Assembly (NCBI GenBank): GCA_934316925.1
Contig: CAKREC010000010.1
Coordinates: 1-54,331 of the forward strand
DNA length: 54,331 nucleotides
Direction: 5' to 3'
Source of the DNA: an uncultured Eubacterium sp.
GTDB taxonomy: Bacteria; Bacillota; Clostridia; Lachnospirales; Lachnospiraceae
The position numbers and the translations under genes were made by a program. This document shows positions 1 through 9,456 of this stretch, piece by piece; within the stretch, counting starts at the first letter, position 1; the number at the start of each line of letters is the position of its first letter. The notes beneath the pieces were generated by a model. That model saw only the letters and a program-made list of their open reading frames with translations. It searched no databases and was not told the DNA's origin.

Positions 1-75
1 ACCGCCGTATACCGAACGGTACGTACGGTGGTGTGGGAGGTCGGTAGATAAAATAATTATCTACCTCCTACCCGA
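1..75 (+). mobile_element. Group II intron 3' end (domains V-VI), partial
   Basis: Positions 1-32 fold like group II intron domain V. ACCGCCGTATACC (1-13) pairs with 18-32, leaving a GAAC cap and a two-base CG bulge at 22-23. The catalytic triad position reads CGC (3-5), as in bacterial group IIC-type introns. Positions 43-51 and 57-65 (GGTAGATAA / TTATCTACC) form a domain VI-like hairpin, and the intron probably ends near CCCGAT at 71-76. The rest of the intron and its reverse transcriptase lie outside the window. The exact 3' splice point is inferred. Known biology: such introns are repeated retroelements, so a contig edge here would be expected. Confidence 0.75.
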
Positions 76-185
76 TTTCTCCCATTTTTGTAGGACGCCG
101 GCGCGTCTGCCTTGCTGGTCTCGGCGACGCCGGTGGTATCCACAGGCAGAGTGATGCCATTGCGGCCGGCGGCGTCCATGGTCCA

Positions 186-1715
186 CTACATCACGGGCTT
201 GGCGGTCAGCTCCTCCTCCGCCAGCCACTTGAGCTGCTTGAAGGAGACGCCCTTGCTGTTGACGGTGCGCTTATAGAGGCCGGTAGTATAATCGCCGTTG
301 GCAACGTAGAAGTAATCCACGCTGTCATCCTGGGGATCGCCGCCGATCCAGGCGATGCCGGTGGTGGCGGACGCGGGATGGTTGGTGGAGCAGATGGGCT
401 GGTCGGCCTTCTTCACGCCGGTGCTGCCCCACTCCGCTTCGCCCACGGTCTCGGCGCTGTGGCTCTGGGGATCACCGCAGATGCACTTGAGGACCGCCAC
501 ATCGCCCTTGAGGAACTCATCCTCTTCAATAGTGCCGTTGCCGTTGGTGTCGGTGGCGTAAGCCTCGGCCACCCACTTGCAGAAGTAACGGTCAGCCTTG
601 GCCTTGAGGGTGTTGTTCTGACCCAGCTCCAGGGTCTTATACTCCGGCGTCTTGCTGCCGTCCACCACATACATGGTGCCGCCGAAGCCGTCGGTATTGC
701 CGTAGGTATAGAGCACGATGTCGCCGGTATCCCACTCGTACTCAATATTCTGGGCGCCGTACTGGGTGTTGCCGGTGTAGACATAGAGGGTCCTGGCGGC
801 TGTCAGGGCCTCGCCCTCGCCGATCTCCCGCTCCAGGCCGCGCTTGCCGTTGAAGGGGATGTTCCAGGTGTTGCCCTCTTCCTGCCAGAGGTCGGACAGC
901 TTGTAGAACTGCAGGACGTTGTACATGTTGTCATAGCGGTTGTCAAAACTGCCGCCGCCATAGACGCCGTAAGCCACGATCATGTAGATCTCATCGTCCC
1001 CGCCGCCGGGCCACTTACCCATGGTCACACCGTCAATGCCGGAGCAGGCGAAGCGGTGGCCGTTGTTCTCCCCGTTGGTGGCGTCCCCGTAACTATCCTG
1101 GCCGATAAAGACCTCGGTATCCAGGGGATCCCGGAAGTCCATGGTAGGCTCAGAGAGCAGCACACCGTTAACGACCTTCTGATCTTCCGCCATCTTGTTG
1201 ACGTCCATGCCGACTTCGGTCATTTCCGCGGCGTCAAAGATGGCCAGGAAGAACTTCTTGCCAGGGGTCTTATACTCCAGAGAGCCGTAGATATGGCCAT
1301 CGTAGTAGTCGATGCAGCCCAGGTGGGCTCCACCTTCCACGGTGAAGGAGCCAGGCCCGAAGTTCACGACAGAAGCGACCAGTTCGCCGGTCTGAATGTC
1401 GATTTTGGCCAGGGCCGTGGTATAAGAGAAGTACATATACTCCAGCTTCTCATCCACACAGATGCCCTGCAGGTGGGACGATCCGCCGCAAAGGCCATAG
1501 TTGGTGGTATTCACATCGTCCAGATGGTTGTCCAGAGCGATCTGTACCACGGAAGTGCCGGCGCCCGCCAAAAGGGCGTTGGCCTCTTCCTCGGTCAAAG
1601 TGTTTCCGGAAGATTCCTGGGTCACATCCTCTGTGGCGCCCGCCGTGACCAGCAAGCTGGACAGCATGCAAAGCGCCATCAGGAGAGCCAGGAGCCGCTT
1701 TGTGATTCTTTTCAT
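186..1715 (-). CDS. Secreted propeller-like protein with an EF-hand-like loop; 3' end disrupted
   Basis: A 509-residue protein with a clear signal peptide (KR-rich start, hydrophobic residues 8-25, AGA-type cleavage near 27). The ribosome binding site AAGGGGAAC lies just before the ATG. The body (about 70-490) is rich in G, Y, W and D with repeated short strands, as in beta-propeller or NHL-like sensors, and residues 389-400 (DTNGNGTIEEDE) form a calcium-type EF-hand loop. No family is recognised with certainty. The frame ends at a TAG (186-188), but reading on past it gives about 40 more codons with the same GC-rich third positions, ending at a TAA inside the group II intron. The gene therefore looks truncated by the intron and perhaps by a CAG-to-TAG change. 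Its GC content is far above that of the genes after 3 kb, which suggests a foreign origin. Confidence 0.7.
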   Translation of the reverse strand: MKRITKRLLALLMALCMLSSLLVTAGATEDVTQESSGNTLTEEEANALLAGAGTSVVQIALDNHLDDVNTTNYGLCGGSSHLQGICVDEKLEYMYFSYTTALAKIDIQTGELVASVVNFGPGSFTVEGGAHLGCIDYYDGHIYGSLEYKTPGKKFFLAIFDAAEMTEVGMDVNKMAEDQKVVNGVLLSEPTMDFRDPLDTEVFIGQDSYGDATNGENNGHRFACSGIDGVTMGKWPGGGDDEIYMIVAYGVYGGGSFDNRYDNMYNVLQFYKLSDLWQEEGNTWNIPFNGKRGLEREIGEGEALTAARTLYVYTGNTQYGAQNIEYEWDTGDIVLYTYGNTDGFGGTMYVVDGSKTPEYKTLELGQNNTLKAKADRYFCKWVAEAYATDTNGNGTIEEDEFLKGDVAVLKCICGDPQSHSAETVGEAEWGSTGVKKADQPICSTNHPASATTGIAWIGGDPQDDSVDYFYVANGDYTTGLYKRTVNSKGVSFKQLKWLAEEELTAKPVM

Positions 1716-1742
1716 TGGTGTTCCCCTTTCTTATTTCATCTC

Positions 1743-2600
1743 ATGGGTAGTTCCGGTTGGACTTATGACCGCTGCCTGCGGCAGTTGGATAATGGTGCGT
1801 TGAAAGCGATCATGGCCGTCCACTCTGCCTCCAACCAGCACAATGAGCGGCGGTATGAGTTCTACTGGGGTTATAAAAGTCATGTGCTGGTGGACTGCAT
1901 CTCTGGGCTGCCGCTCTACGAGTTGACCACGCCGGGCAATATCGCCGATTCTGCCGTCGCTGCTGAGATCCTCGCGGCCGCGGATCAGACGATTTCTTTG
2001 AAAGAATGCGCCTTCCTTGCCGACAAGGGCTACGATGCGAAAAGCATCTACAACACCGTAAAAACGGTCTATGAGGGCGAGGCATTTATTCCCCTCAATC
2101 CACGCGGCACGAAAGCCTCGAAAACGCTTTCTGCCGGTAATCCGGTCTGTGAGGCCGGGTTGGCTATGCACAAGGATGGCAAGACCACTGACAATCATCG
2201 TACCCGGCAGAAATACTGCTGCCCGTTCCGCCAGTCCAAGACCAGCGTTTGCCCCTGTAACCACAAAAACTGGAACAATGGGAAGAAAAACCGGGGCTGC
2301 ACCAAGTATAAGACCATTCCAACAGACTACAGACTTTCCATTGACAGGGAATGCCTGCGTTTTAAGCGTATCTATGCCTTGCGTACAGAGTGCGAAAGAT
2401 ACAACTCCCGTTTTAAGGCGTCTGGGCAGGAACGATTATGGGTGCGTAACGGAAACAGTGCGGCAAACCTCAATACGCTGGCCCACATCTCCGCATGGAT
2501 AATACTCAATACGATACATTATATACGAATATCCGAAGAACCACAAGGCATCCGGAGAAGTGGGCAGAGAAAAGTTACGGACAAGATTGATGTTTTTTGA
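1743..2600 (+). pseudogene. DDE transposase, C-terminal fragment (IS4/IS1182-like)
   Basis: The frame from about 1743 to the stop at 2600 encodes the C-terminal part of a DDE-type IS transposase. It carries the YWGYKSHVLVD strand, the second catalytic Asp context (FLADKGYD) and a Cys-rich insert (CCPF...CPCN) typical of IS1182/DDE_Tnp_1 relatives. The Glu context RTECERYNSRFK follows. The N-terminal domain and the first catalytic Asp are missing, because upstream of about 1740 the same frame runs antisense through the secreted-protein gene. It is a remnant and should not be active. Its left edge falls only some 10-25 bases upstream of the ribosome binding site of the minus-strand gene, so that gene's original promoter has been lost or replaced. 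No terminal repeats could be fixed. Confidence 0.8.
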
Positions 2601-2803
2601 AAAAATCCTCCGAAAATCTGGCCAAAACACCCTGTTCGGATTGTAGTATGGGTAGAGGGGGATATCCCAGACCCTTATGAGAAACGGACGCTTCCCATGG
2701 GAAAACACCCACGCCGCCTTTCAAGCGGCGCTCTGAGAGGAAAAAACAGAGGTTTTCGCACCCTAATTGATACATTTTTCGGGTGGGTACAGGTACGGAT
2801 ATG

Positions 2804-2834
2804 AAAAAACGCCATAGGGCGGCTGCCTATGGCG
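2804..2834 (-). terminator. Likely intrinsic terminator of pyrG
   Basis: CGCCATAGG (2810-2818) pairs with CCTATGGCG (2826-2834). Read on the minus strand the stem is followed by six T (2809-2804). It lies about 180 bases past the pyrG stop, which is far, so read-through of the 2839-2886 hairpin would come first. Confidence 0.55.
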
Positions 2835-2838
2835 TGGG

Positions 2839-2886
2839 GACAGGAAAAGGGCGCTGATTTTCACATCAGCGCCCTTCGTGCCTGTC
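2839..2886. repeat. Nested inverted repeat
   Basis: GGGCGCTGAT (2849-2858) pairs perfectly with ATCAGCGCCC (2865-2874), and an outer GACAGG (2839-2844) pairs with CCTGTC (2881-2886). On the minus strand the inner stem is followed by TTTTCC, so it may be a second weak terminator for pyrG or part of the mobile region's edge. Confidence 0.6.
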
Positions 2887-3011
2887 AGTATGAGATTTTT
2901 TGACTTCGTACCGTGTTCCCTGCCTTTGAAAACATTGATTTTACTGACTTTTTCATGTTTTCTTATTAGGAGGCGAGGGATGACAGCCGCTTTTTTGTAT
3001 CTATCAATCGA

Positions 3012-4613
3012 TTATTTGTGTTCCAACGCTGCTCCTACAAATCCTTTGAATAATGGATGAGGATGATTTGGACGGGATTTGAATTCCGGATGTGCCTGTG
3101 TAGCTACAAACCAAGGATGAGATGGTAACTCGATCATCTCTACAATACGTCCGTCCGGAGACTGACCACAAAGGGAAAGTCCGTTTTTCTCAAAATCTTC
3201 ACGATAGTAGTTGTTTACTTCGTAACGATGGCGATGACGCTCATGGATCGTTTCTTCGCCGTACAATTCAAATGCTTTGCTTGCTTTGTCAAGTACACAA
3301 GGATAAGAACCAAGACGTAAGGTTCCACCAATGTCCTCTACACCGTTCTGATCCGGCATAAGGTGGATCACCGGATGCGTTGTGGATGGATCCAACTCAG
3401 CGCTGTGAGCATCGTTCCAGCCGCAGACATTTCTTGCAAACTCAACAATTGCCAGCTGCATACCAAGACATAATCCCAAAAATGGAACGTTGTTTTTGCG
3501 GGCATATTCGATCGCATAGATCTTTCCGTCGATACCGCGGTCACCAAAACCACCAGGAACAAGAATACCGCTTACATCGCCAAGCAGTTCGTCAACATTG
3601 TCCTGTGTAACCAGTTCGGAGTTGACCCATTTGATATTTACCTGGGCATTGTGAGCAAATCCACCGTGTTTGAGAGATTCAACGACACTGATGTAGGCAT
3701 CATGAAGTGCGGTGTACTTGCCGACCAGTGCTACGGTCACTTCTTTGTTCAGATGTTTGATGGAATCTACCATATCCTCCCAGCCCTTGATGTCTGGTTC
3801 TGGACAATCCAGCTGCAGGCAGCTACAGACAGTTTCTGCTAAGTGTTCTTTTTCCATCGCAAGTGGTACTTCGTATAAAGTCTCCACATCAAGGTTCTGG
3901 ATAACCTGACGGCTTGGAACATTACAGAAAAGAGAAATCTTGTCTTTGATACTCTTGTCCAAAGGAACTTCCGTACGACATACAACGATATCCGGCTGGA
4001 TACCCATTCCCTGCAGTTCTTTTACACTTGCCTGGGTCGGTTTGGATTTTAATTCCTGGGAAGCTTTCAGATAAGGAACCAGTGTAACGTGGATCAGAAT
4101 TGCATTTTCATGACCAACATCCAGCTGGAACTGACGGATCGCCTCCAGGAATGGCTGACTTTCAATATCTCCTACTGTACCACCAACTTCGATGATCGCA
4201 ATCTGTGTTTCTTTGCATCCGTCGTTGCGGTAAAAACGACTCTTCAATTCGTTGGTGATGTGTGGGATAACCTGAACCGTGCCACCGCCGTAGTCACCGC
4301 GACGTTCTTTGGAAAGAACAGACCAGTAAACTTTTCCGGTTGTAACATTGCTTTGTTTGGTAAGGCTTTCGTCGATGAATCGTTCATAATGGCCAAGATC
4401 CAGATCGGTCTCTGCTCCATCATCGGTAACAAAAACCTCACCATGCTGGATCGGATTCATCGTGCCTGGGTCAATGTTGATATATGGGTCGAATTTCTGC
4501 ATGGTCACTTTGTAACCGCGCATTTTCAAAAGACGACCTAAAGAGGCAGCAGTAATTCCTTTACCTAATCCGGAAACAACGCCACCTGTTACAAATACGT
4601 ACTTTACAGCCAT
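3012..4613 (-). CDS. pyrG: CTP synthase
   Basis: CTP synthase converts UTP, ATP and glutamine to CTP, the last step of de novo cytidine nucleotide synthesis in the cytosol. The N-terminal synthetase domain begins [16 protein letters not shown] (P-loop). The C-terminal class I glutamine amidotransferase domain carries PGGFGDRG, the nucleophile context GLCLGMQ and HPEF near the end. The 533-residue length is normal. An ATG four codons earlier (4625) exists, but the Shine-Dalgarno GGAGG sits inside those codons at a good distance from the second ATG, so MAVKYVF is the probable start. It diverges from ftsH. The leader after the promoter does not start with GGGC, so the reiterative-transcription control known for Bacillus pyrG is not evident. 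Confidence 0.96.
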   Translation of the reverse strand: MAVKYVFVTGGVVSGLGKGITAASLGRLLKMRGYKVTMQKFDPYINIDPGTMNPIQHGEVFVTDDGAETDLDLGHYERFIDESLTKQSNVTTGKVYWSVLSKERRGDYGGGTVQVIPHITNELKSRFYRNDGCKETQIAIIEVGGTVGDIESQPFLEAIRQFQLDVGHENAILIHVTLVPYLKASQELKSKPTQASVKELQGMGIQPDIVVCRTEVPLDKSIKDKISLFCNVPSRQVIQNLDVETLYEVPLAMEKEHLAETVCSCLQLDCPEPDIKGWEDMVDSIKHLNKEVTVALVGKYTALHDAYISVVESLKHGGFAHNAQVNIKWVNSELVTQDNVDELLGDVSGILVPGGFGDRGIDGKIYAIEYARKNNVPFLGLCLGMQLAIVEFARNVCGWNDAHSAELDPSTTHPVIHLMPDQNGVEDIGGTLRLGSYPCVLDKASKAFELYGEETIHERHRHRYEVNNYYREDFEKNGLSLCGQSPDGRIVEMIELPSHPWFVATQAHPEFKSRPNHPHPLFKGFVGAALEHK

Positions 4614-4673
4614 ATTTTCCTCCATTCTTCTCTTCGTAAAACATTCTCTTTAAATATAAACAAATATAATTCT

Positions 4674-4702
4674 AGTATACTATTTTTACGTAACCGTTTC
4701 AA
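4674..4702 (-). promoter_or_regulatory. pyrG promoter
   Basis: On the minus strand TTGAAA (4697-4702), 17 bases, then TATACT (4674-4679). This is a near-consensus vegetative promoter about 60 bases upstream of the pyrG start. Confidence 0.75.
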
Positions 4703-4735
4703 GGGCAAATTCACCAATCTTTCACATTCAAACCA

Positions 4736-4764
4736 TTGATTTATAGTAAAAAATCTTTTATACT
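4736..4764 (+). promoter_or_regulatory. ftsH promoter
   Basis: TTGATT (4736-4741), 17 bases, TATACT (4759-4764), with the ftsH ATG 42 bases on. It faces away from the pyrG promoter across about 33 bases. Confidence 0.7.
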
Positions 4765-4806
4765 AAATACCAGATTCTTTAGCATAATGGAAGGAAAGGT
4801 ACATTC

Positions 4807-6762
4807 ATGGAGAATAATAATGCAGGAAATGATCCAAACAATAGAAAGAAGCGCTTTCGCAACAATATTATTATCTGTGTAGCGGCAGCACTGATGTCTC
4901 TGGGACTGATCTTATTTTTAAATACGATGCTCCAGAACAATACGGAAAAAGAAATTACGTATACACAATTTATCGAGATGCTGAAAAAGGACGAGGTGAA
5001 GAAAGTCACATTTAAGTCCAATATGATCTATATCGAGCCAAAGACGGAAGAAAAAGTTTCCATGTTTTCGGTTACGTATTATACCGGTTATGTCAGTGAC
5101 AGCAGTCTGGTACAGGATATGCTGAACAAGTATGATGTGGAATTTACAGCAGAGATCGCAAAGACCGGGTCGGGAGTCTTGAGTTTTCTTTTGAATTACT
5201 TGCTGCCGATCGGTGGTGTCTGGCTGTTGGTTATATTTTTCATGCGTTCCGCGACCAAGGGCGGCGGCATCATGGGAGTTGGCAAGTCGAATGCCAAGAT
5301 GTATGTAGAAAAGAAGACCGGTGTTACCTTTGCGGATGTGGCCGGAGAGGACGAAGCAAAAGACTCTTTGACAGAACTGGTGGACTTTTTGAAAAATCCT
5401 GACAAGTATAAGAAGATCGGTGCAAAACTGCCGAAAGGAGCTTTGTTAGTCGGACCTCCGGGTACTGGTAAGACATTGCTCGCCAAGGCACTGGCAGGAG
5501 AAGCCGGTGTGCCGTTTTTCTCACTTTCCGGATCGGATTTTGTGGAGATGTTTGTTGGTGTAGGTGCATCCCGTGTAAGAGATCTGTTCAAACAGGCAAC
5601 TTCGATGGCACCATGTATCATATTTATCGATGAGATCGATGCGATCGGAAAGAGCCGTGATGGCAATTACGGCGGTGGCAATGACGAAAGAGAGCAGACG
5701 CTGAACCAGCTGCTTTCCGAGATGGATGGTTTTGACTCTTATAAGGGAATCATTATTCTGGGTGCTACCAACAGACCGGAAGTTTTAGACAAAGCGTTGC
5801 TGCGACCGGGACGATTCGACCGCCGCATTATTGTAGAAAAGCCGGATCTGAAAGGACGTGTCAATATTTTAAAGGTTCATTCTCATGATGTACTGATGGA
5901 TGATACGGTGGATCTGGAAGAGATCGCACTGGCAACATCGGGAGCGGTTGGTGCCGATCTTGCCAATATGGTAAATGAAGCAGCGATCATGGCAGTAAAG
6001 GATGGCCGGTCCGTAGTCAATCAAAAGGATCTTTTTGAGGCAGTCGAAGTGGTCATTGCCGGAAAAGAAAAGAAAGACCGCATTCTCGGAAAAGAAGAAA
6101 AAGAGATCGTGGCATATCATGAAACCGGACATGCTCTGGTAGCTACGATGCAGAAAAATGCGGAGCCGGTACAAAAGATCACGATCGTACCGCGTACAAA
6201 AGGTTCGCTGGGATATACGATGCAGGTTCCGGAAGAAGAAAAATATCTGATGAAGAAGAGCGAACTTCTTACGGATATTACCACCTTCTTTGGCGGACGT
6301 GCCGCAGAGGAAGTTGTTTTTGGAGATGTTACGACCGGTGCTTCGAATGATATTGAACGCGCGACTGCGATGGCGCGCTCGATGGTTACCCAGTATGGAA
6401 TGAGTGACCGTTTTGGACTGATGGGACTGGAAAGTATTCAGAACCGTTATCTGGATGGCAGTGCAGTCATGAACTGTGGAGAAGCTACCGAAAGCATGGT
6501 CGATGAGGAAGTGAAGAAGATCCTTGACGAATGTTACCAGAAAGCGCTGGATATTATTCGTGAGAATCAGCCGGTATTGAAGGTGCTGGCAGACTTTTTG
6601 ATCGAGCATGAGACGATCACCGGTAAGCAGTTTGTGGAAATCTTTGAAAAAGAAACCGGTATCGAATTAAAGCATGACTCAGAGAGTGACAAAGCAGGCG
6701 ATCAAGAGGAAGAGAAGGAAGAAGTAAAACCTCAACAGGATGAAAAAGAACAGGAAGAGTAG
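4807..6762 (+). CDS. ftsH: ATP-dependent zinc metalloprotease FtsH
   Basis: Membrane-anchored AAA+ protease that degrades misfolded membrane proteins and short-lived regulators. Two membrane segments are visible (about 20-41 and 117-145) flanking a short external FtsH domain. Walker A GPPGTGKT lies near 216-223, Walker B IIFIDEID near 272, the arginine-finger region is RPGRFDRR, and the zinc site HETGH is at 438-442 with a downstream [10 protein letters not shown] acidic ligand. Length 651 is usual, and the C-terminus is a long Glu/Lys/Asp tail common in Clostridia. The ribosome binding site is GGAAAGG before the ATG. The next gene, a HAD phosphatase, follows after 8 bases, so they are probably cotranscribed. 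Confidence 0.96.
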   Translation: MENNNAGNDPNNRKKRFRNNIIICVAAALMSLGLILFLNTMLQNNTEKEITYTQFIEMLKKDEVKKVTFKSNMIYIEPKTEEKVSMFSVTYYTGYVSDSSLVQDMLNKYDVEFTAEIAKTGSGVLSFLLNYLLPIGGVWLLVIFFMRSATKGGGIMGVGKSNAKMYVEKKTGVTFADVAGEDEAKDSLTELVDFLKNPDKYKKIGAKLPKGALLVGPPGTGKTLLAKALAGEAGVPFFSLSGSDFVEMFVGVGASRVRDLFKQATSMAPCIIFIDEIDAIGKSRDGNYGGGNDEREQTLNQLLSEMDGFDSYKGIIILGATNRPEVLDKALLRPGRFDRRIIVEKPDLKGRVNILKVHSHDVLMDDTVDLEEIALATSGAVGADLANMVNEAAIMAVKDGRSVVNQKDLFEAVEVVIAGKEKKDRILGKEEKEIVAYHETGHALVATMQKNAEPVQKITIVPRTKGSLGYTMQVPEEEKYLMKKSELLTDITTFFGGRAAEEVVFGDVTTGASNDIERATAMARSMVTQYGMSDRFGLMGLESIQNRYLDGSAVMNCGEATESMVDEEVKKILDECYQKALDIIRENQPVLKVLADFLIEHETITGKQFVEIFEKETGIELKHDSESDKAGDQEEEKEEVKPQQDEKEQEE

Positions 6763-6770
6763 GACGGCAT

Positions 6771-7580
6771 ATGGCATATGAGTTGTTGGTTCTGGATGTC
6801 GATGGAACCCTGGTAAATTCACAAAAGGAGATTTCCGAGGCTACGAAAGAGGCTATCTTGGAATGCCAGGAGAATGGGATCAAGGTGGCGATCGCATCCG
6901 GACGATGCACAGAAGGAATCCGGCATCAGGCAAAAGCAATTGGGTTAGATCAATATGGTGGCTATGTGATCTCGTATAATGGTGGACAGATCACGGATTT
7001 CCGGACGGGAGAAGTTATCTATGATATTCCGCTGCCGAAAGGAATGATCTATGAGATCGTGGACTATGGCAGGCAGCATGGAACAGGATTTCTTACGTAT
7101 TCCGGCGGACAGATCATTGCCCATAGTGATACCGATCCGTATATTGTTGTGGATGCGAAAGGCTGTGATATTCCGATCTATGTGCCGGAGGACTTTTCAC
7201 AGATGAAAGAACCATTCAATAAATGTATTCTCACCGGTGAGCCGGAACTTCTGGCAGAACTCGAACAAGAGGCGGCAAAAGATTTTCAGGGAAGACTGTC
7301 GGTATACCGTTCAGAAGGATTTTATCTCGAAATGATGCCTCCCGGTGTGGACAAAGCATATGGAATTGCAGCGCTGCTTGGCAAACTTGGCATTTCAAGA
7401 AGACAGGTGATCGGCTGTGGTGACGGATTTAATGATATTCCGATGATCCGTTATGCGGGACTTGGTGTGGCGATGGGAAATGCCAGCGAGGAAGTAAAAC
7501 AGCAGGCAGATTATGTTGCGCCATCCTGTGATGAAGATGGCCTGATCGATGTGATCGGGCGTTTTGTGAAAGATTGGTAG
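6771..7580 (+). CDS. Cof-type HAD-IIB family phosphatase
   Basis: A 269-residue cytosolic hydrolase of the Cof/HAD-IIB subfamily, acting on sugar phosphates, nucleotides or FMN. Motif I is VLDVDGTLV (nucleophile Asp near residue 9). The cap domain occupies about 85-190, and motif IV is GCGDGFNDIPMI near 223. The substrate cannot be told from sequence. It starts 8 bases after ftsH and ends 19 bases before uvrC, suggesting a shared transcript. Confidence 0.9.
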   Translation: MAYELLVLDVDGTLVNSQKEISEATKEAILECQENGIKVAIASGRCTEGIRHQAKAIGLDQYGGYVISYNGGQITDFRTGEVIYDIPLPKGMIYEIVDYGRQHGTGFLTYSGGQIIAHSDTDPYIVVDAKGCDIPIYVPEDFSQMKEPFNKCILTGEPELLAELEQEAAKDFQGRLSVYRSEGFYLEMMPPGVDKAYGIAALLGKLGISRRQVIGCGDGFNDIPMIRYAGLGVAMGNASEEVKQQADYVAPSCDEDGLIDVIGRFVKDW

Positions 7581-7599
7581 ACCGAACCGAGGGGATGAC

Positions 7600-9456
7600 A
7601 TGGAGTTTCATTTAGAAGAAGAACTGAAAAAGCTGCCGGCACGACCTGGCGTGTATTTGATGCATGACAAGACCGACGAGATCATTTATGTGGGAAAAGC
7701 GATCAGCTTGAAAAATCGTGTGCGTCAGTATTTTCAGAAAAGCCGGAATGTGACGCCGAAGATCGAGCGTATGATCCAGAAAATTGCGTGGTTTGAGTAT
7801 ATTGTGACCGATAGTGAGTTAGAGGCACTGGTACTTGAGTGCAATCTGATCAAGGAACACAGCCCACGTTATAATACCATGCTGAAGGATGGAAAGAGTT
7901 ATCCGTTCCTTCGCGCAACAATACAGGAAGCCTTTCCAAGGCTTCTTTTTGCGCGTCAGATGAAACAGGATGGAAGTAAATATTTCGGCCCGTTTATCAG
8001 CGGCAAGTCGATCCGCGATACGATAGAGATCATCAATGCGGTTTGCCACCTGCGAAGCTGCAACCGGGTTCTCCCGAGGGATACGGGAAAAGAGAGACCA
8101 TGTTTGTATCATCAGATCGGACAGTGTCCGGCACCTTGTCAGGGATACATTTCTAAGGAAGCATATCGGGAAAATTTTCAGAAAGCGTTGCGGATCCTGC
8201 AGGGAGACACGAAAGAGCTGATCCGGGAATTGACCGATAAAATGCAGCAGTATGCTGTCAATATGGAGTTTGAGCAGGCGGCGTTGATCCGGGATCAGAT
8301 CCAAAGCATCGAGAAGATCACGGAGCGGCAGAAGATCACAGCAGATGATAATGGAGACCGTGATGTGATGGCGTTAGCAAGAGGTGGAGATGAAGCGGTT
8401 GTACAGGTGTTTTTTATTCGAGGCGGAAAGATGCTTGGCCGGGAACATTACTATCTTACAGGTGTAGAACAAGAAAGTGATCCGGCAGTGCTATCCGCAT
8501 TTATCAAGCAAATGTATGCGGGCACACCGTATGTTCCCAAAGAGATCTGGACGGAGATGGAAGTAGAAGATGAGGCAGTTATTTTAGACTGGCTGTCGGA
8601 AAAGAGAGGCAGACGCGTATATTTTAGAAATCCCAAGCGTGGGCAGAAGGAGCGGATGCTGGAACTGGCAAAGAAGAATGCCTATATCGTTCTGACAAAA
8701 GATGCAGAAAAGTTAAAGACGGAACGCGCACGTACGGTAGGTGCGATGGAAGAGATTGAAGAACTACTGGGCATGAAAGGCCTGTCGCGTGTAGAATCCT
8801 ACGATATTTCTAACATCAATGGATTTGAAACGGTGGGATCCATGGTTGTATTCCAGGAGGGAAAAGCAAAGAAAAATGACTACCGCAAATTCCGGATCCG
8901 TTCGGTTTCGGGGCCGGACGATTATCATGCGATGGAGGAACTTCTCACGAGGCGATTTAAACACAGCCGGAGAGAGGGACTGTCACCGTTGGATTCTTTT
9001 GCTCATTTGCCGGACATTATTTTTATGGATGGTGGAAAAGGGCAGATTTCAGTGGCGCAGACCGTATTGGAACGATTACAGATTTCGATCCCGGTGTGCG
9101 GCATGGTCAAGGACGACCATCATAGAACCAGGGGATTATACTATCAGGGAGAGGAGATCCCGATCGATACCCATAGTGAGGGATTTCGACTGATCACAAG
9201 GATTCAGGATGAAACCCACCGGTTTGCGATTGAGTATCATAAACTGATACGTCGGAAAGGTCAGGTACATTCGGTACTGGACGATATTCCGACGATCGGA
9301 GAAACCAGAAGAAAGGCACTTATGAAGCGGTATGCATCGCTGGAAGAGATTAAAAAGGCGTCGTTAGAAGAATTGCGGCTGGTACCGGGGATGAATCAGG
9401 CATCCGCGGAGGCCGTTGTGAAGTTCTTTCAGGAAAAGGAAGGTAAGAAACCATGA
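7600..9456 (+). CDS. uvrC: Excinuclease ABC subunit C
   Basis: UvrC makes both incisions in nucleotide excision repair after UvrAB damage recognition. The GIY-YIG nuclease domain is at the N-terminus (PGVYLMHD...IIYVGKA, residues 14-32), a UVR motif lies around 205-240 (MEFEQAALIRDQI), the RNase H-like C-terminal nuclease contains DISNINGFE and FMDGGKGQ, and a helix-hairpin-helix pair ends the protein. The 618-residue length is normal. Its last four bases overlap the next gene (ATGA-type coupling). Confidence 0.96.
   Translation: MEFHLEEELKKLPARPGVYLMHDKTDEIIYVGKAISLKNRVRQYFQKSRNVTPKIERMIQKIAWFEYIVTDSELEALVLECNLIKEHSPRYNTMLKDGKSYPFLRATIQEAFPRLLFARQMKQDGSKYFGPFISGKSIRDTIEIINAVCHLRSCNRVLPRDTGKERPCLYHQIGQCPAPCQGYISKEAYRENFQKALRILQGDTKELIRELTDKMQQYAVNMEFEQAALIRDQIQSIEKITERQKITADDNGDRDVMALARGGDEAVVQVFFIRGGKMLGREHYYLTGVEQESDPAVLSAFIKQMYAGTPYVPKEIWTEMEVEDEAVILDWLSEKRGRRVYFRNPKRGQKERMLELAKKNAYIVLTKDAEKLKTERARTVGAMEEIEELLGMKGLSRVESYDISNINGFETVGSMVVFQEGKAKKNDYRKFRIRSVSGPDDYHAMEELLTRRFKHSRREGLSPLDSFAHLPDIIFMDGGKGQISVAQTVLERLQISIPVCGMVKDDHHRTRGLYYQGEEIPIDTHSEGFRLITRIQDETHRFAIEYHKLIRRKGQVHSVLDDIPTIGETRRKALMKRYASLEEIKKASLEELRLVPGMNQASAEAVVKFFQEKEGKKP

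Larger units (their letters stand above)
2601..3011. other. Gene-free stretch with hairpins between transposase remnant and pyrG
   Basis: About 410 bases without a convincing gene. It holds a small GC hairpin at 2712-2730 (CGCCGC / GCGGCG), the pyrG-side terminator at 2804-2834 and a nested stem at 2839-2886. The right end of the IS element should lie here, but I could not identify its terminal repeat. GC content falls toward 3000, where the native pyrG gene ends. Confidence 0.5.

Noticed and set aside
186..188. TAG read as pyrrolysine
   Set aside because: No pyl genes or PYLIS-like context can be seen in the window; a point mutation, error or intron-linked decay is simpler.
378..1742. Long plus-strand open frame of 455 codons joined to the transposase frame
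   Set aside because: It is the antisense of the secreted-protein gene, rich in Ala, Val and Gly as expected from a GC-rich shadow, with no transposase similarity before about 1743.
2878..3060. 60-codon plus-strand frame next to pyrG
   Set aside because: Starts inside the hairpin region and overlaps the pyrG 3' end; no ribosome binding site or protein-like composition.
5869..6609. Minus-strand 246-codon frame inside ftsH
   Set aside because: Complete overlap with a certain gene and Ile/His/Arg-rich shadow composition.
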